NCBI RefSeq assembly: GCF_002117145.1
Contig: NZ_CP008743.1
Location: 1,710,648-1,774,647 of the forward strand
Length of the DNA: 64,000 nucleotides
Direction of reading: 5' to 3'
From: Candidatus Nucleicultrix amoebiphila FS5
Lineage (GTDB): Bacteria; Pseudomonadota; Alphaproteobacteria; Caedimonadales; Nucleicultricaceae
Position numbers and translations under genes: made by a program. The notes under the pieces were generated by a model that was given only the letters and a program-made list of their open reading frames with translations, was not told where the DNA came from and did no database searches. Of the stretch, positions 28,879 to 39,179 are shown piece after piece; the stretch's first letter is position 1, and each line of letters begins with the position of its first letter.

Positions 28879-29576
28879 TATTGATCTGGCCTCAAAACAT
28901 AGCCTTGATGGCGGACAGTTTGAAGATAAAGGGGTTGCTTTGGATTACTTTCAATTTTCTTACGAAGGCGTGTGATTTGAACATCAACAGTACGAGGGCT
29001 TAAGGACACGCCCGCGCGTTCTGCTAATTCTTCGCGAGAAAGAATAAAACCTGGATTATTTGCAAAAATTTGCATCAATGCTTGCTCAACAGACGTAAGG
29101 TAGATAGGTTTTGTTCCTTCTAGTAAAAGCTGCTGGTTTAAATCATAAGAACGTTTACCAAGAACAATTTTTGTAAAAGCCTGACTCTGGCGTGTAGAGC
29201 GTGACAAAATGCTATGAAGCCGTAACAGAAGTTCTTTAGGTTCAAAAGGTTTTGAGAGGTAATCATCGGCTCCTTTTTCAAGACCATCAATGCGATGCTC
29301 TACCTCACCGAGTGCTGTTAACATAAGAATAGGAACGTTATGTTTAGGATGATCAAGGTTTTTGCGAAAGCTCTCTAGAAACTCAAGACCAGATTCCTCA
29401 GGCATCATAAGATCTAGAATTACCAGATCAATAGATTGCTTGTTTAGGATCTGTCTAGCGTTTTCTGTAGAAGCAACAGTAGTGATTAGAAAGCCGTTTT
29501 CGCTCAAATACTTATCCAAGAGCTGGCGAAGACGCTTATCGTCATCTACCACCAATATATGGTGACGGTGTTTCAT
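28878..29576 (-). CDS. Response regulator, OmpR family
   Basis: A 232-residue transcription factor. The receiver domain has the acidic pair at 11-13, phospho-acceptor Asp55 (VILDLMMPE), Thr87 and Lys109 (LSKPF). The winged-helix domain ends in the OmpR-type SPRTVDVQITRLRKKIE and TVRHQGYVL. It is the first gene of the pair with the kinase and is divergent from lpdA across 114 bases. Confidence 0.95.
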   Translation of the reverse strand: MKHRHHILVVDDDKRLRQLLDKYLSENGFLITTVASTENARQILNKQSIDLVILDLMMPEESGLEFLESFRKNLDHPKHNVPILMLTALGEVEHRIDGLEKGADDYLSKPFEPKELLLRLHSILSRSTRQSQAFTKIVLGKRSYDLNQQLLLEGTKPIYLTSVEQALMQIFANNPGFILSREELAERAGVSLSPRTVDVQITRLRKKIESNPKQPLYLQTVRHQGYVLRPDQ

Positions 29577-29616
29577 CTTTTAAATACATTTCCCATTTTG
29601 CTATATGATTTACATA

Positions 29617-29645
29617 TTAAGACTTGCCATAAGACCCTGTATAGT
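29617..29645 (+). promoter_or_regulatory. Candidate promoter of lpdA-lipA-ratA
   Basis: TTAAGA (29617-29622) and TATAGT (29640-29645) are separated by 17 bp in the divergent gap. The -10 element matches consensus at five positions, the -35 at four. Confidence 0.4.
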
Positions 29646-29690
29646 GTTTTTTCAAAGGAAATATTATTCTTGTATAAGAAGGAGATGTTA

Positions 29691-31100
29691 ATGGAAAGAA
29701 CTGCCTTTGATTTGACAATAATTGGTTCTGGTCCAGGTGGCTATATTGCGGCAATTCGTGCTTCTCAACTAGGTCGTAAAGTAGCTCTCATTGAGGCTGA
29801 GAATTTAGGGGGGATTTGTTTGAATTGGGGATGCATCCCTACGAAAGCTTTACTGCGCTCGGCAGAAATCTATGACCATATTCAGCATGCCAGTGATTAC
29901 GGCTTTAAAGTAGAAAAGACCACAATTAATTTTTCTAAAATTATTGAGCGTTCTAGAGCTGTTGCTGCACAGCTCTCAAAGGGCGTTGAATCTCTTATGA
30001 AGAAAAACAAGGTGACTGTTTTTCGCGGTCGAGGCTCTTTGGCTGGTGCAGAAGATGGGGTACGTAAGGTACTAGTCCAAAAAAGTGATGGAAAATCTGA
30101 AACTCTTCTTTCAAAAACGGTGATTTTGGCAACAGGAGCTAGAGCTAGGTTTTTGCCTAATTTAAAAGCGAATGAGTACATTTGGACTTATCGAGAAGCT
30201 ATGATGCCTCAAGAGTTGCCAAAGACTTTGCTAGTGATTGGTTCAGGCGCTATAGGAGTCGAATTTGCTAGTTTCTATTGTTCTTTAGGTGTTCAAGTGA
30301 CTATTGTTGAGCTGATGGATCGAATTTTGCCTGTTGAAGATGAGGAAATATCGAAACTTGCGCGAAAAGCTCTTGAAAAGCGTGGAATCAAAATTATGAC
30401 CGAAGTGACCTTAGATTCACTTGAGAAAAAAGGCAAAGGTTTGGTCGCTTCTTTTAAGCAAGAGAATAAAGGTCATACTGTTGAATTTGATCGTGCGATT
30501 TTGGCCGTCGGTATTGATGCTAATATTGAGAATTTAGGTCTGGAGAACACAAAGATTAAAATTGAAAAGGGACGTGTTGTGACCAATGAATGGTGTCAAA
30601 CGCACGAACCAGGAGTTTACGCTATTGGGGATATGACTGATGGTCCATGGCTCGCTCATAAAGCGAGTCATGAGGGAGTATTGGCTGTTGAACATTGTTC
30701 TGGAAATAAAAAAGTCCATGCGCTTAGAAAGACGCTTATCCCAGGATGCACTTATAGTACTCCTCAGGTAGCAAGCCTGGGCTTGACAGAAAAACAAGCT
30801 CTTGATCAGGGATATGAGATAAAAGTGGGTCGTTTTCCATTTATGGCCAATGGGAAAGCTATTGCCTTAGGTGAACCAGAAGGTTTGGTTAAAACTATTT
30901 TTGATAAGAAAACAGGCGAACTTCTAGGCGCACATATGATTGGCACTGAAGTGACAGAGCTTATTCAAGGGTTTGCTATTGCAAAAACTGCTGAATTAAC
31001 AGAAGAGGAGTTGATGCAAACAGTTTTTCCTCATCCAACTCTTTCAGAAATGATGCATGAGTCAGTTTTGTCAGCTTATGGACGAACTTTAAATTTTTAA
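29691..31100 (+). CDS. lpdA: Dihydrolipoyl dehydrogenase (E3)
   Basis: A flavoprotein that reoxidises the dihydrolipoyl arm of the pyruvate and 2-oxoglutarate dehydrogenase complexes, reducing NAD+. The 469-residue protein has the FAD motif [10 protein letters not shown], the redox disulfide in [13 protein letters not shown], the NAD motif [10 protein letters not shown] and the C-terminal [10 protein letters not shown] His-Glu pair. The start at 29691 is fixed by AAGGAG at 29679-29684; the frame stays open for 44 codons upstream without a better site. The adjacent lipA points to a lipoate-enzyme operon. Confidence 0.97.
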   Translation: MERTAFDLTIIGSGPGGYIAAIRASQLGRKVALIEAENLGGICLNWGCIPTKALLRSAEIYDHIQHASDYGFKVEKTTINFSKIIERSRAVAAQLSKGVESLMKKNKVTVFRGRGSLAGAEDGVRKVLVQKSDGKSETLLSKTVILATGARARFLPNLKANEYIWTYREAMMPQELPKTLLVIGSGAIGVEFASFYCSLGVQVTIVELMDRILPVEDEEISKLARKALEKRGIKIMTEVTLDSLEKKGKGLVASFKQENKGHTVEFDRAILAVGIDANIENLGLENTKIKIEKGRVVTNEWCQTHEPGVYAIGDMTDGPWLAHKASHEGVLAVEHCSGNKKVHALRKTLIPGCTYSTPQVASLGLTEKQALDQGYEIKVGRFPFMANGKAIALGEPEGLVKTIFDKKTGELLGAHMIGTEVTELIQGFAIAKTAELTEEELMQTVFPHPTLSEMMHESVLSAYGRTLNF

Positions 31101-31111
31101 TAGGTTTTTTT

Positions 31112-32041
31112 ATGAGTCATGTTGAACCATCATCGTTGCCTTTAAAGAAGCCTGAATGGATTCGGGTGAAAGCTCCCGTTTCAAAAGAATATAATGAATC
31201 AAGAGAGCTAGTGCGTACTCATGGTTTAAATACGGTTTGTGAGGAAGCTTCATGTCCCAATATAGGAGAGTGCTGGGCAAAAAAACATGTCACAATCATG
31301 ATTTTAGGAAGTGTTTGTACCAGAGCGTGTCGATTTTGTAATGTGGCGACAGGTATGCCTGACAAATTAGATCCCCATGAACCAGAACGTGTTGCAGAAG
31401 CGCTTTCAAAGCTTAATCTTAGCCATGTGGTGATTACGTCGGTAGATCGAGATGATTTACCTGATGGGGGAGCCAATCATTTTGCGCGTACAATCAAAGC
31501 GGTTCGTGTCGCTTGTCCTAACACAACCATTGAGGTTTTAACTCCCGATTTTCTCAGAAAAGAAGGTGCTCTTGAGATTGTTGTAGAAGCCGGCCCCGAT
31601 GTTTATAACCATAATTTTGAAACCGTGCCACGCTTATATCCTACAGTGAGACCAGGAGCTCGCTATTTTCATTCACTCCATCTTCTGAATCGTGTGAAAG
31701 AAATAGCGCCTGCTATGTTTACGAAATCGGGTATGATGGTGGGACTTGGTGAAGAAAAGTCAGAAGTCTATCAAGTCATGGATGATTTAAGGTCAGCGGA
31801 AGTTGATTTCTTAACTATTGGTCAGTACTTGCAACCGACACCTAAACATCACCCAGTACGCAACTTTGTGACTCCAGAAGAATTTAAAGATTATGAGAGC
31901 ATGGCGCGAGGAAAAGGGTTTTTGATGGTTTCAGCGTCTCCTTTGACGCGTTCTTCTTACCATGCAGGTGATGATTTTAAAAAGCTACAAGAAGCGCGCT
32001 CTCAGAAAATTGCACGAGGAATAAATGCCCACGCACGCTGA
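31112..32041 (+). CDS. lipA: Lipoyl synthase
   Basis: A radical-SAM enzyme that inserts two sulfurs into protein-bound octanoyl groups to give lipoate. The 309-residue protein has the auxiliary cluster ligands ([12 protein letters not shown]), the radical-SAM CTRACRFC and the C-terminal RSSYHAG motif that supplies the Ser ligand. It follows lpdA by 11 bases and overlaps the next gene by 17. Confidence 0.98.
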   Translation: MSHVEPSSLPLKKPEWIRVKAPVSKEYNESRELVRTHGLNTVCEEASCPNIGECWAKKHVTIMILGSVCTRACRFCNVATGMPDKLDPHEPERVAEALSKLNLSHVVITSVDRDDLPDGGANHFARTIKAVRVACPNTTIEVLTPDFLRKEGALEIVVEAGPDVYNHNFETVPRLYPTVRPGARYFHSLHLLNRVKEIAPAMFTKSGMMVGLGEEKSEVYQVMDDLRSAEVDFLTIGQYLQPTPKHHPVRNFVTPEEFKDYESMARGKGFLMVSASPLTRSSYHAGDDFKKLQEARSQKIARGINAHAR

Positions 32042-32465
32042 TTGTTGCACGCTGCCTTATACGCAAGAGCAACTTTTTAATCTGGTAGCTGATGTTGAAA
32101 AATATCCTGAGTTTCTGCCTTGGTGCCAAAAATTAGAAGTGATCAAACGAGAAAATAATGAAGTAATCGCGGTTGTCACAGTTGGAGCTGGTTTTTTTAG
32201 TGAAACTTATACTTGCAAGGTCCAGTTAACGCCCTATCAGAGAATAGATGTCCGGTATCTTGAAGGTCCTTTTAAACATCTGAATAACCATTGGCAGTTT
32301 AATCCGAAAAGTGATGGATCCACAGAGATTGATTTTTTTATTGATTTTGATTTTCACTCAGGTTTTTTTCAAAAAGCCTTTGAGATGATCTTCAAAGAAG
32401 CTGTTCATCACTTAATGTCTGCTTTTACTAATCGCGCAAAAGAGCTTTATACTGATAAAAAATAA
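32025..32465 (+). CDS. COQ10/RatA-like START-domain protein
   Basis: A 146-residue protein of the COQ10/RatA polyketide-cyclase/START family ([20 protein letters not shown] near residues 15-34, then [12 protein letters not shown]). COQ10 binds ubiquinone and is needed for its use in respiration; E. coli RatA was described as blocking ribosome association. In Alphaproteobacteria the gene commonly follows lipA, and the COQ10-type role is the likelier. It overlaps lipA, which suggests translational coupling, and converges on the lipase gene two bases away. Confidence 0.9.
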   Translation: MPTHADCCTLPYTQEQLFNLVADVEKYPEFLPWCQKLEVIKRENNEVIAVVTVGAGFFSETYTCKVQLTPYQRIDVRYLEGPFKHLNNHWQFNPKSDGSTEIDFFIDFDFHSGFFQKAFEMIFKEAVHHLMSAFTNRAKELYTDKK

Positions 32466-32467
32466 AA

Positions 32468-33418
32468 TTACTTATTGTCTAAGTGCTCGCTAAGCCCTTT
32501 TATTTTATGTGCGTCCAAAGGATTTCTTGCAGAAGTAGCATAAGTTTTTTCAGTTCCAACGGTTTTTGTGCCGATTTTACTGACGATATCACCTTTGGTT
32601 CTGACATGTTCAGCTTCTGTATCCTTATGTCCCTCTCCAACTTTATTTGTCATAAAATCACCGCCAGGAGCATTAAAAGTATAGATTTTGATAATTTTTT
32701 GTCCTCGAGAGACTTTATCTCCAATGCCTTGTGCTAATGCTCCTCCTAAAGAATGCCCAGTAATGACAATCTTAGAATAGGGTATACGTGTACTTTTTAT
32801 GACATTGTCATAAAATTCAATACCTTCAAGAATTGAATCATTGTAAAGACCCCTAGCAGTTGCCTGTCCAAGACCCAGTTCTTTAGATACAGTAGAGATA
32901 CCGATTTGAAGATCTTTATATACATCTGTTTTCGTCTTTGTGCCACGATAGGCAATATATAATGCGCAGTCTTTGACACCTGCCCAAGCAATAGTTAGAG
33001 TTTTTCCTTTGAGATGACCCACCTCTTTAAAATCACTTCCTGTATAGCCTCCGTTTTCTCCCCAGGAATAAGCTAACTGAGAAGCTTTAGCCGCATTTGT
33101 TTCTAGAGCTGAATCTTCAATTGTGAGAGGACATTTCTCTGAAGGAACTGGGATAGAATAGTGAGCACAAACCTCAATACGCGAAAATTTATGACCACAA
33201 TTTTTATCACACCATGCCTGTAATTCTTTGTTGTTCGTGCAAACTTGGCTTGGTTGATCACATACTCCTGTGCAATTTGCCCCCAAGCGTTTTATGTAAT
33301 TAAAGCTAATCGAATGCGCGTTTTCAAAATTTGCACCACTAAAAAATATTATCATGAAAGCAAATACAAGTTTTTTACTTGAAGTTATTTTTGACTTCGA
33401 AGATTGATTATTTTTCAT
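32468..33418 (-). CDS. Exported class 3 lipase-like hydrolase
   Basis: The 316-residue protein has a signal peptide (basic Ser/Lys-rich n-region, KLVFAFMIIFFSGA core, end near residue 36). A Cys-rich stretch follows, with seven Cys at about 49-96, and then a class 3 lipase alpha/beta-hydrolase domain. The nucleophile Ser223 lies in ITGHSLGGALA, with a plausible Asp277 (RTKGDIVSK) and His304 (DAHKIKG). Such enzymes cleave acylglycerols or phospholipids. Export and the disulfide-rich head suggest action outside the cell, possibly on host lipids (inference). The start is uncertain: another ATG nine codons upstream (33445) also lacks a ribosome-binding site. Confidence 0.82.
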   Translation of the reverse strand: MKNNQSSKSKITSSKKLVFAFMIIFFSGANFENAHSISFNYIKRLGANCTGVCDQPSQVCTNNKELQAWCDKNCGHKFSRIEVCAHYSIPVPSEKCPLTIEDSALETNAAKASQLAYSWGENGGYTGSDFKEVGHLKGKTLTIAWAGVKDCALYIAYRGTKTKTDVYKDLQIGISTVSKELGLGQATARGLYNDSILEGIEFYDNVIKSTRIPYSKIVITGHSLGGALAQGIGDKVSRGQKIIKIYTFNAPGGDFMTNKVGEGHKDTEAEHVRTKGDIVSKIGTKTVGTEKTYATSARNPLDAHKIKGLSEHLDNK

Positions 33419-33607
33419 GTTATAACTTTTGATTGTTAATCTCATGTCATTTTATGAAGAAAAGTCTTAAAAAACATTTAACTGTAATTGTTAAAAATAG
33501 AGTCAGATACGCACGAGATAAATAATGACGATTTAAAAAGTCATTACCCTATTGCCAGTAGACTGTCCATCTCCTATAAAAACGGCAAAGGGAATGGGAG
33601 ATCAAAA

Positions 33608-34207
33608 ATGGCCAAGTTCTATTTCTATTATTCAGCAATGAATGCCGGTAAAACGACAACTCTTTTGCAATCGGAATATAACTATCGAGAACGGGGTATG
33701 GAAACTTTACTGTTTACACCTGTTTTTGATAATCGTCTTGCTAAGGGTAAAATTGCCTCTAGGATTGGTCTTAACCGAGATGCTCACACCTTTGATGAAA
33801 GCTTAGATTTTTTTAAAGAAGTTCAAAATTATAAAACGCGAAGTAAAAAACTATCGTGCGTATTAGTGGATGAAGGGCATTTTTTAAAAAAGCGTCAAGT
33901 TGAGCAGCTGGCGCGTGTTGTGGATGAACTCTCTATTCCTGTTCTTACGTATGGTTTGAGGACGGATTTTCTAGGTGAGCCTTTTGAGGGAAGCCGATAT
34001 TTGTTGGCTTGGGCCGATAATCTCGTGGAAATTAAAACCATATGTCATTGTGGTCGCAAAGCAATTATGAATTTACGTGTCGATTCAGAAGGAAATCAAG
34101 TTTTCGAAGGAGAACAGATTGAAATTGGTGGCAATGAGCGCTATGTGTCTATGTGTCGCAAACACTTTTTGAACCCTGTTGAAACCAAAGTTCGTCAGAT
34201 CTCTTAA
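33608..34207 (+). CDS. tdk: Thymidine kinase
   Basis: It phosphorylates thymidine in the salvage pathway. The 199-residue type II enzyme has the P-loop [19 protein letters not shown] for Walker B, the lasso region and zinc ligands in CHCG and CRKHF. The start at 33608 has GGGAG seven bases upstream. The open frame reaches 33488, but those 40 residues are unlike the family and are excluded. Confidence 0.95.
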   Translation: MAKFYFYYSAMNAGKTTTLLQSEYNYRERGMETLLFTPVFDNRLAKGKIASRIGLNRDAHTFDESLDFFKEVQNYKTRSKKLSCVLVDEGHFLKKRQVEQLARVVDELSIPVLTYGLRTDFLGEPFEGSRYLLAWADNLVEIKTICHCGRKAIMNLRVDSEGNQVFEGEQIEIGGNERYVSMCRKHFLNPVETKVRQIS

Positions 34208-34236
34208 AGTTCAATCCTAATTTAGGTTTTAAATAA

Positions 34237-35121
34237 ATGTTGCTTGTCCTTTGTTATCTCGGAACCATTTTAATATGGGGATCTACTTGGTATCTCATTA
34301 AATTTCAACTCGGTGTTGTTCCAGTTGAATTATCGAGTGCGTATCGTTTTATTTTAGCAGCGTTTATTTTGTTTGGTTGGTGTTATTGGCGAGGCTTAAA
34401 CATAAAATTTTCAATTAAAACCCACTTTACTCTATTGTGTATGGGGTTTTTCATGTTCTCTTTGAATTACATCATGTTTTATTGTGCAGCCTCTTATGTC
34501 ATTAGTGGTCTCAATGCAGTTCTGTTTTCGTGTGTTATTTTTTGGAACATTCTCAATGCTCGCTTGTTTTTGCGACAGCAAGTGCATCTTTTCATTTTTA
34601 TAGGAGCAACAATTGGAGTCTCAGGACTAATTTTTATTTTTCTTCCTGAGCTTCTTAAAGTGAATTTTGATAGGCAATTCTTGATAGGGGTAGGATTTGG
34701 GTCATTAGGAGCTTTTTCAGCTTCATTAGGCAATATTCTTTCTGCAAAGCACTCAAGAGATGGGATCGGTATTACTGAAGGCAACGCTTGGGGAATGCTT
34801 TATGGAGGAATAATTAGCTTTATTATTGCAATGGCACAGGGTAAAGCAATTATCTTTGATTTTTCTCTAACCTACATGAGTTCGTTATTTTATCTGGTGT
34901 TTTTTGGATCAATCGTGGCTTTTGGCTGTTATTTAACATTGATTAAAAAAATAGGTGCTGATAAAGGAGCGTATGCGCTCATTTTGACACCACTTGTCGC
35001 TTTGATTATCTCTCAGTTTTTTGAGAGCTTTGTATGGACATTTTGGTCATTCTTAGGAATGATCCTGTTAATTTTCGGTAATATTATTATTCTTTGGGGA
35101 AAGAAACGTAAGGTTTCTTAA
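34237..35121 (+). CDS. EamA/DMT-family transporter
   Basis: A 294-residue inner-membrane protein with about ten hydrophobic helices in two EamA repeats. The family start GTILIWGSTWYLIKFQLG (near 9-26) and the second repeat's GSIVAFGCYLTLIKKIGADKG are diagnostic. DMT carriers export or import small metabolites such as amino acids; the substrate is not predictable. It sits between tdk and the ABC-F gene with short gaps, in an apparent plus-strand run. Confidence 0.9.
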   Translation: MLLVLCYLGTILIWGSTWYLIKFQLGVVPVELSSAYRFILAAFILFGWCYWRGLNIKFSIKTHFTLLCMGFFMFSLNYIMFYCAASYVISGLNAVLFSCVIFWNILNARLFLRQQVHLFIFIGATIGVSGLIFIFLPELLKVNFDRQFLIGVGFGSLGAFSASLGNILSAKHSRDGIGITEGNAWGMLYGGIISFIIAMAQGKAIIFDFSLTYMSSLFYLVFFGSIVAFGCYLTLIKKIGADKGAYALILTPLVALIISQFFESFVWTFWSFLGMILLIFGNIIILWGKKRKVS

Positions 35122-35127
35122 AATAGC

Positions 35128-36717
35128 ATGTTACACATTCGCAATATCACCTATCGCATAGCAGGACGTACTCTCTTCGAAAATACGTCGGCTCATTTAC
35201 CAAAAGGCCATAAAGCCGGTTTGGTCGGACGCAATGGTACGGGAAAATCGAGTCTCTTTAAACTGATCATGGGTGAAATACATGTTGACCATGGTGAAAT
35301 CGAAATAAGAAAAGGATCTCGTATTGGAGTTGTTGCCCAAGAAGTTAACGTGAAGGGGCATACCCCCTTAAGTTTCGTGTTATCTGCAGATCATGAAAGA
35401 ACAAGGTTATTAGAGCAATCAGAAACTGAAACGGATCCTCTACATTTAGTTGAAATTCATAATCGTTTAATCGAAATTGATGCTTATAGTGCGCCTGCTA
35501 AAGCTTCAAAAATCCTTGTAGGTTTAGGATTTGATGAGGAAGCACAGCAACGACCACTTCAAGAATATTCTGGTGGTTGGCGTATGCGCGTTGCTTTGGC
35601 TGCAGCTCTTTTTTCCGAACCTGATTTATTGCTTTTAGACGAACCCACAAACCATCTTGATTTTGAAGCGACTGTTTGGTTAGAGGGATTCTTAAAAAAT
35701 TACCCTCAGACTCTCCTTATCATCAGCCATGATAGACAAATGTTAAATAGTGTAGCTGATCGTATCTATCATCTCCATGATTGTAGGTTGATGCTTTATT
35801 CAGGCAATTATGACTTTTTTGAGAAGACAAGACGTGAAAGGTTGGCACAAGAAAAAGCTGAACAAGCTAAACAGCAAGAGCGTCGTACACATATTCAAGA
35901 ATTTATTGATCGTTTTCGCTATAAAGCATCTAAGGCTCGGCAGGTACAAAGTCGTATTAAGATGTTGGAGAAATTTGATCCAGTGATTTCAACAAAAGAT
36001 GATCCAACTTTTAGGCTGGATTTCCCTGAAGTTGAAATGATGCCTCCTCCCATGATTACTCTTGAAAAAGTATCTGCAGGGTATGGAGATAAAGTTGTTC
36101 TTAAAGGACTTAATCAAAGGATTGATCCCGACGATCGTATTGCTCTTTTAGGTCAAAATGGTAATGGAAAGTCTACTTTTGCAAAATTAATAGCGGGAGA
36201 ACTTGCACCACTTTCGGGTCTAATTACGCGGGCACCTAAAGTTCGTGTAGGATATTTTCATCAATATCAAATTGAAGCTTTACGACCTAAGGAGTCTGCT
36301 TTTGAGCATTTGGAAAAGCTTTTGCCCAATTTACGTCCTGACCAAGTACGTGCACGTTTAGGTCGTTTTGGGTTTTCCAGAGATAAAGCGGATGTTGCTG
36401 TTGAGAAACTTTCTGGAGGGGAAAAGTCACGCCTCAACTTTGCTCTTGTATCTGCCCTTGAACCGCAAATTTTAATTTTGGACGAACCAACGAACCATTT
36501 GGATATGGAAACGAGGGAATCCTTGATCATGGCTATTAACGAATTCAAAGGTGCAGTGATCTTAATCACCCATGATTGGCATCTCTTAGAATTGACAGCT
36601 GATCGATTGTGGCTGGTTGCTAATCAGAGTGTTAAGAGATTTGATGGAGATCTTAAAGACTATCGTCGATTTGTCTTAAGTGGTGGTAAAGAAGACGCTC
36701 ACAAATCAAAAAAATAA
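35128..36717 (+). CDS. ABC-F family ATPase (Uup/YheS type)
   Basis: The 529-residue soluble protein has two ABC domains and no membrane part. Domain 1 has GRNGTGKSS, YSGGWRMRVALAAA and LLLDEPTNHLDFE. A charged linker follows (about 240-290, RRERLAQEKAEQAKQQERR). Domain 2 has GQNGNGKST, LSGGEKSRLNFA and LILDEPTNHLDME. ABC-F proteins act on the ribosome, relieving stalled states or, in some cases, giving antibiotic protection. There is no long C-terminal coiled coil as in Uup, so YheS-like is the better match. Confidence 0.92.
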   Translation: MLHIRNITYRIAGRTLFENTSAHLPKGHKAGLVGRNGTGKSSLFKLIMGEIHVDHGEIEIRKGSRIGVVAQEVNVKGHTPLSFVLSADHERTRLLEQSETETDPLHLVEIHNRLIEIDAYSAPAKASKILVGLGFDEEAQQRPLQEYSGGWRMRVALAAALFSEPDLLLLDEPTNHLDFEATVWLEGFLKNYPQTLLIISHDRQMLNSVADRIYHLHDCRLMLYSGNYDFFEKTRRERLAQEKAEQAKQQERRTHIQEFIDRFRYKASKARQVQSRIKMLEKFDPVISTKDDPTFRLDFPEVEMMPPPMITLEKVSAGYGDKVVLKGLNQRIDPDDRIALLGQNGNGKSTFAKLIAGELAPLSGLITRAPKVRVGYFHQYQIEALRPKESAFEHLEKLLPNLRPDQVRARLGRFGFSRDKADVAVEKLSGGEKSRLNFALVSALEPQILILDEPTNHLDMETRESLIMAINEFKGAVILITHDWHLLELTADRLWLVANQSVKRFDGDLKDYRRFVLSGGKEDAHKSKK

Positions 36718-36778
36718 CAATGATATTAAAAAGCTTAAAGTTGAAGAAATTCTCTCACGTTATACAACGCTATCATGA

Positions 36779-38221
36779 CTAAGACGAATGCTTAAGACTC
36801 ATGAAGGACTGCCATCCACCACCGACTGCTTTAAATAAACCAACGGCATTAAGAGCAACAGACTCCTGACTGAGAATTTTATTCAACTCGTTATCATAAT
36901 AAGCTGTTTCTGCCGTTAAAACGTCAAGAAATGTACTTAAGCCTGTCTGGTATCTTTTAAGGCTGAGATTTGCCGCAGCTTTACTTGAAGATGCAGAAAG
37001 ACTTAAATGTTCGAAGTGTAGGATTTCTTTACCAAGCTTGACTAAGGAGTCTTCAACATCTTTTAAAGCGACCAATACGGTTTTTTTATAAGTGTGAAAT
37101 GCTTGATCTTTTAAAGCTTCAGCCGACTCAATATTTGCGCGAATACGGCCAAAATCAAACAGAGTGTAGCTCACACCTGGACCAAAACTAAAAAAGCCAC
37201 TTCTTGGTTGAAAAAGATTTGAACTCTTTAGACTCTCATAACCAAAGCTCCCTGTTAAAGTAAATTTTGGAAACAGATCTCCTATCGCTATACCAATTTC
37301 TGCTGTTTTAAGCTTCAGTTGTTCTTCCGCACTGCGGATATCTGGACGTCGTTCGAGAAGTTCAGAAGGAAGGCCAACATAAATAGAGGAAGGAGGTGTG
37401 GGAATTTCCTTTGCTTCTTCCAACCTCTTGACTAAGTGATTAGGCTCTTGACCTAGTAAGATGCTGAGCTGGTGTATGAGGAGTTGAATAGTTGCTTGTA
37501 ACGGAAATATCTTTGCATAAGCCGCATCTCTTGATGCTTGCGCTTGAGAGACAGCTAAGTCTGTTCGCAGCCCAGAAGTTTGTAAATCTTGATTTAAGCG
37601 GTAGAGTTTATCTAATTTTTCGTAGGATTTTTGAGCGAGTCGTAATTGCTGCTGCGTACTTCTAAGTGTTATATAATTTTGCGCTATGTCTGCAATTAAA
37701 GCGAGAAAAACACCATGGGCATCAGAAATACTTAAATCTAAAGAAGCAACTGCAGATTCTTCAGCACGACGCAATCGACCAAATAAATCAATTTCCCAGC
37801 TAGTGTCTAATTCGCCACGATATAAATCATAAAACCTTTTTCCTAAGCTTTGTTGTGGAGATGTGTAAGCGTTTCGACTGTTTTGACGATGAGTTAAAGC
37901 TCCTGAAAGCGAAAATTGAGGGAATAAGCCTGCTTCTGCACTTTTAACGAGGGATCGACTTTGAGCAATTTTTGCTTCTGAAACTTTAAGATCAAGGTTA
38001 GATTCTGTTGCAGCATGTATAAGTGCAGTCAAGACTGGGTCATTAAAGTTTTTCCACCATTTAATATCCTCAGAGAATGGAGCGCTTTGATTGATTTTTT
38101 CTGACCAGTTTTCAGATATATCAATCTTGGGTCTTTCATAATCAGGTCCAATTTCACACCCAGCTAAAAGTAAAACACCTACGAGCAAAGACTTTTTCTT
38201 GAGGTATAGTTTGATCATCAT
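36779..38221 (-). CDS. Outer-membrane efflux lipoprotein, TolC/NodT family
   Basis: A 480-residue outer-membrane factor that forms the exit duct of a tripartite exporter. The N-terminus has a lipobox with Cys22 (LLLAGC), followed by GPDYERP, the usual start of mature NodT/OprM-type proteins. Two repeated helical-hairpin OEP domains follow, with conserved GLPSELLERRPDIRSAE and the KRYQTGLSTFLDVL segment. It overlaps the membrane-fusion gene by four bases and so belongs to the export operon that starts at 41071. Confidence 0.93.
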   Translation of the reverse strand: MMIKLYLKKKSLLVGVLLLAGCEIGPDYERPKIDISENWSEKINQSAPFSEDIKWWKNFNDPVLTALIHAATESNLDLKVSEAKIAQSRSLVKSAEAGLFPQFSLSGALTHRQNSRNAYTSPQQSLGKRFYDLYRGELDTSWEIDLFGRLRRAEESAVASLDLSISDAHGVFLALIADIAQNYITLRSTQQQLRLAQKSYEKLDKLYRLNQDLQTSGLRTDLAVSQAQASRDAAYAKIFPLQATIQLLIHQLSILLGQEPNHLVKRLEEAKEIPTPPSSIYVGLPSELLERRPDIRSAEEQLKLKTAEIGIAIGDLFPKFTLTGSFGYESLKSSNLFQPRSGFFSFGPGVSYTLFDFGRIRANIESAEALKDQAFHTYKKTVLVALKDVEDSLVKLGKEILHFEHLSLSASSSKAAANLSLKRYQTGLSTFLDVLTAETAYYDNELNKILSQESVALNAVGLFKAVGGGWQSFMSLKHSS

Positions 38222-39168
38222 GATGGGGGAGCCTCAATATAAACATCTACCTGTTGACCAATATAAGATGGCATATCTTTGGGATCAAAACTGTAAATCA
38301 CCTGAAGGACGCGAACATCTATTCTTTCCGTAGAATCACCCGTAAGACTTTTTTTAGGAACTACATAGGGTTCAGTATATTGGAACTTAAGCGGGATTTT
38401 TATGGAACTATTGCCGCGCAAAAAAGCTGTTGCGTTTGTATTAGGCTGAAAACGCCACGCATCAGTTTCATCAATATCAACGCGTATGTGAAAATTTTGC
38501 ACGCCCCCAAGAATCATCAGGGGAGTCGCTAATTGAGTTGTTGGTACATATTCACCAGGGTGGATATTGATTTGTAGAATGGTGCAATCAATAGGAGCTC
38601 TTATCCTCTGAAGATCTAAAGTTGTTTGGGCAGTTTCTACATCAGCTTCTGCTGTTTTGATATCTGCCTTAGCTGATTGAAGAGCAGCTTCAGCAATCAT
38701 TACGTTATTTCTTCGTGTAATAAACTCTTCTTTACTTATGGCGCTTGCATCTTTCAAACCTTTGACAAGCTTAAATTTATCTTGGGCATCATTAAGATTT
38801 GTTTGTGCTTGAATAATAGATGCTTTTGCTTTTTCAAGTTGTGCAAGTTTAGAGTTAAGGGCATCCTTTGCTTGACGTGGATTAAGGCTAAATAATGGTT
38901 CTCCCTTTTTAACATGGGCGCCCACCTCTACCAGAACTTTTTCAACGATACCAGAAACAAGGCTGCCAAGTTTGATATTCTCCGTTTGAGCTTCAATGAT
39001 TCCTGCTCCAGCAATGAAATCTTTATAGGGAGATGACGAAGGAAGAGTAACAGGATGAGAAATTTTGGGTGTCTTTTGATCACGAATAACCATGCTAATG
39101 CCACCAATGACGCCTAAGGCAGCTATGATATATAAAATTCTGTGTAAAGCGAAAAGGTCTTTTTTCAT
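38218..39168 (-). CDS. HlyD/DevB-type periplasmic adaptor
   Basis: The 316-residue membrane-fusion protein has an N-terminal membrane anchor (about 10-26). A lipoyl-like half motif ([20 protein letters not shown]) comes next, then a coiled-coil hairpin at about 105-190 rich in Ala, Lys and Gln. The second lipoyl half ([19 protein letters not shown]) and a beta-barrel domain follow. It bridges the ABC permease and the outer-membrane factor. Its nearest named relatives by layout are DevB and MacA. Confidence 0.92.
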   Translation of the reverse strand: MKKDLFALHRILYIIAALGVIGGISMVIRDQKTPKISHPVTLPSSSPYKDFIAGAGIIEAQTENIKLGSLVSGIVEKVLVEVGAHVKKGEPLFSLNPRQAKDALNSKLAQLEKAKASIIQAQTNLNDAQDKFKLVKGLKDASAISKEEFITRRNNVMIAEAALQSAKADIKTAEADVETAQTTLDLQRIRAPIDCTILQINIHPGEYVPTTQLATPLMILGGVQNFHIRVDIDETDAWRFQPNTNATAFLRGNSSIKIPLKFQYTEPYVVPKKSLTGDSTERIDVRVLQVIYSFDPKDMPSYIGQQVDVYIEAPPS

Positions 39169-39179
39169 TTATGTTCTCA

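Noticed and set aside
29559-29690. Longer lpdA start giving 44 extra residues
   Set aside because: The consensus AAGGAG is placed for ATG 29691, where the family homology begins; the extension overlaps the response-regulator gene and its promoter gap.
33488-33607. Forty-residue N-terminal extension of thymidine kinase
   Set aside because: Homology begins exactly at the ATG at 33608, which has GGGAG upstream.
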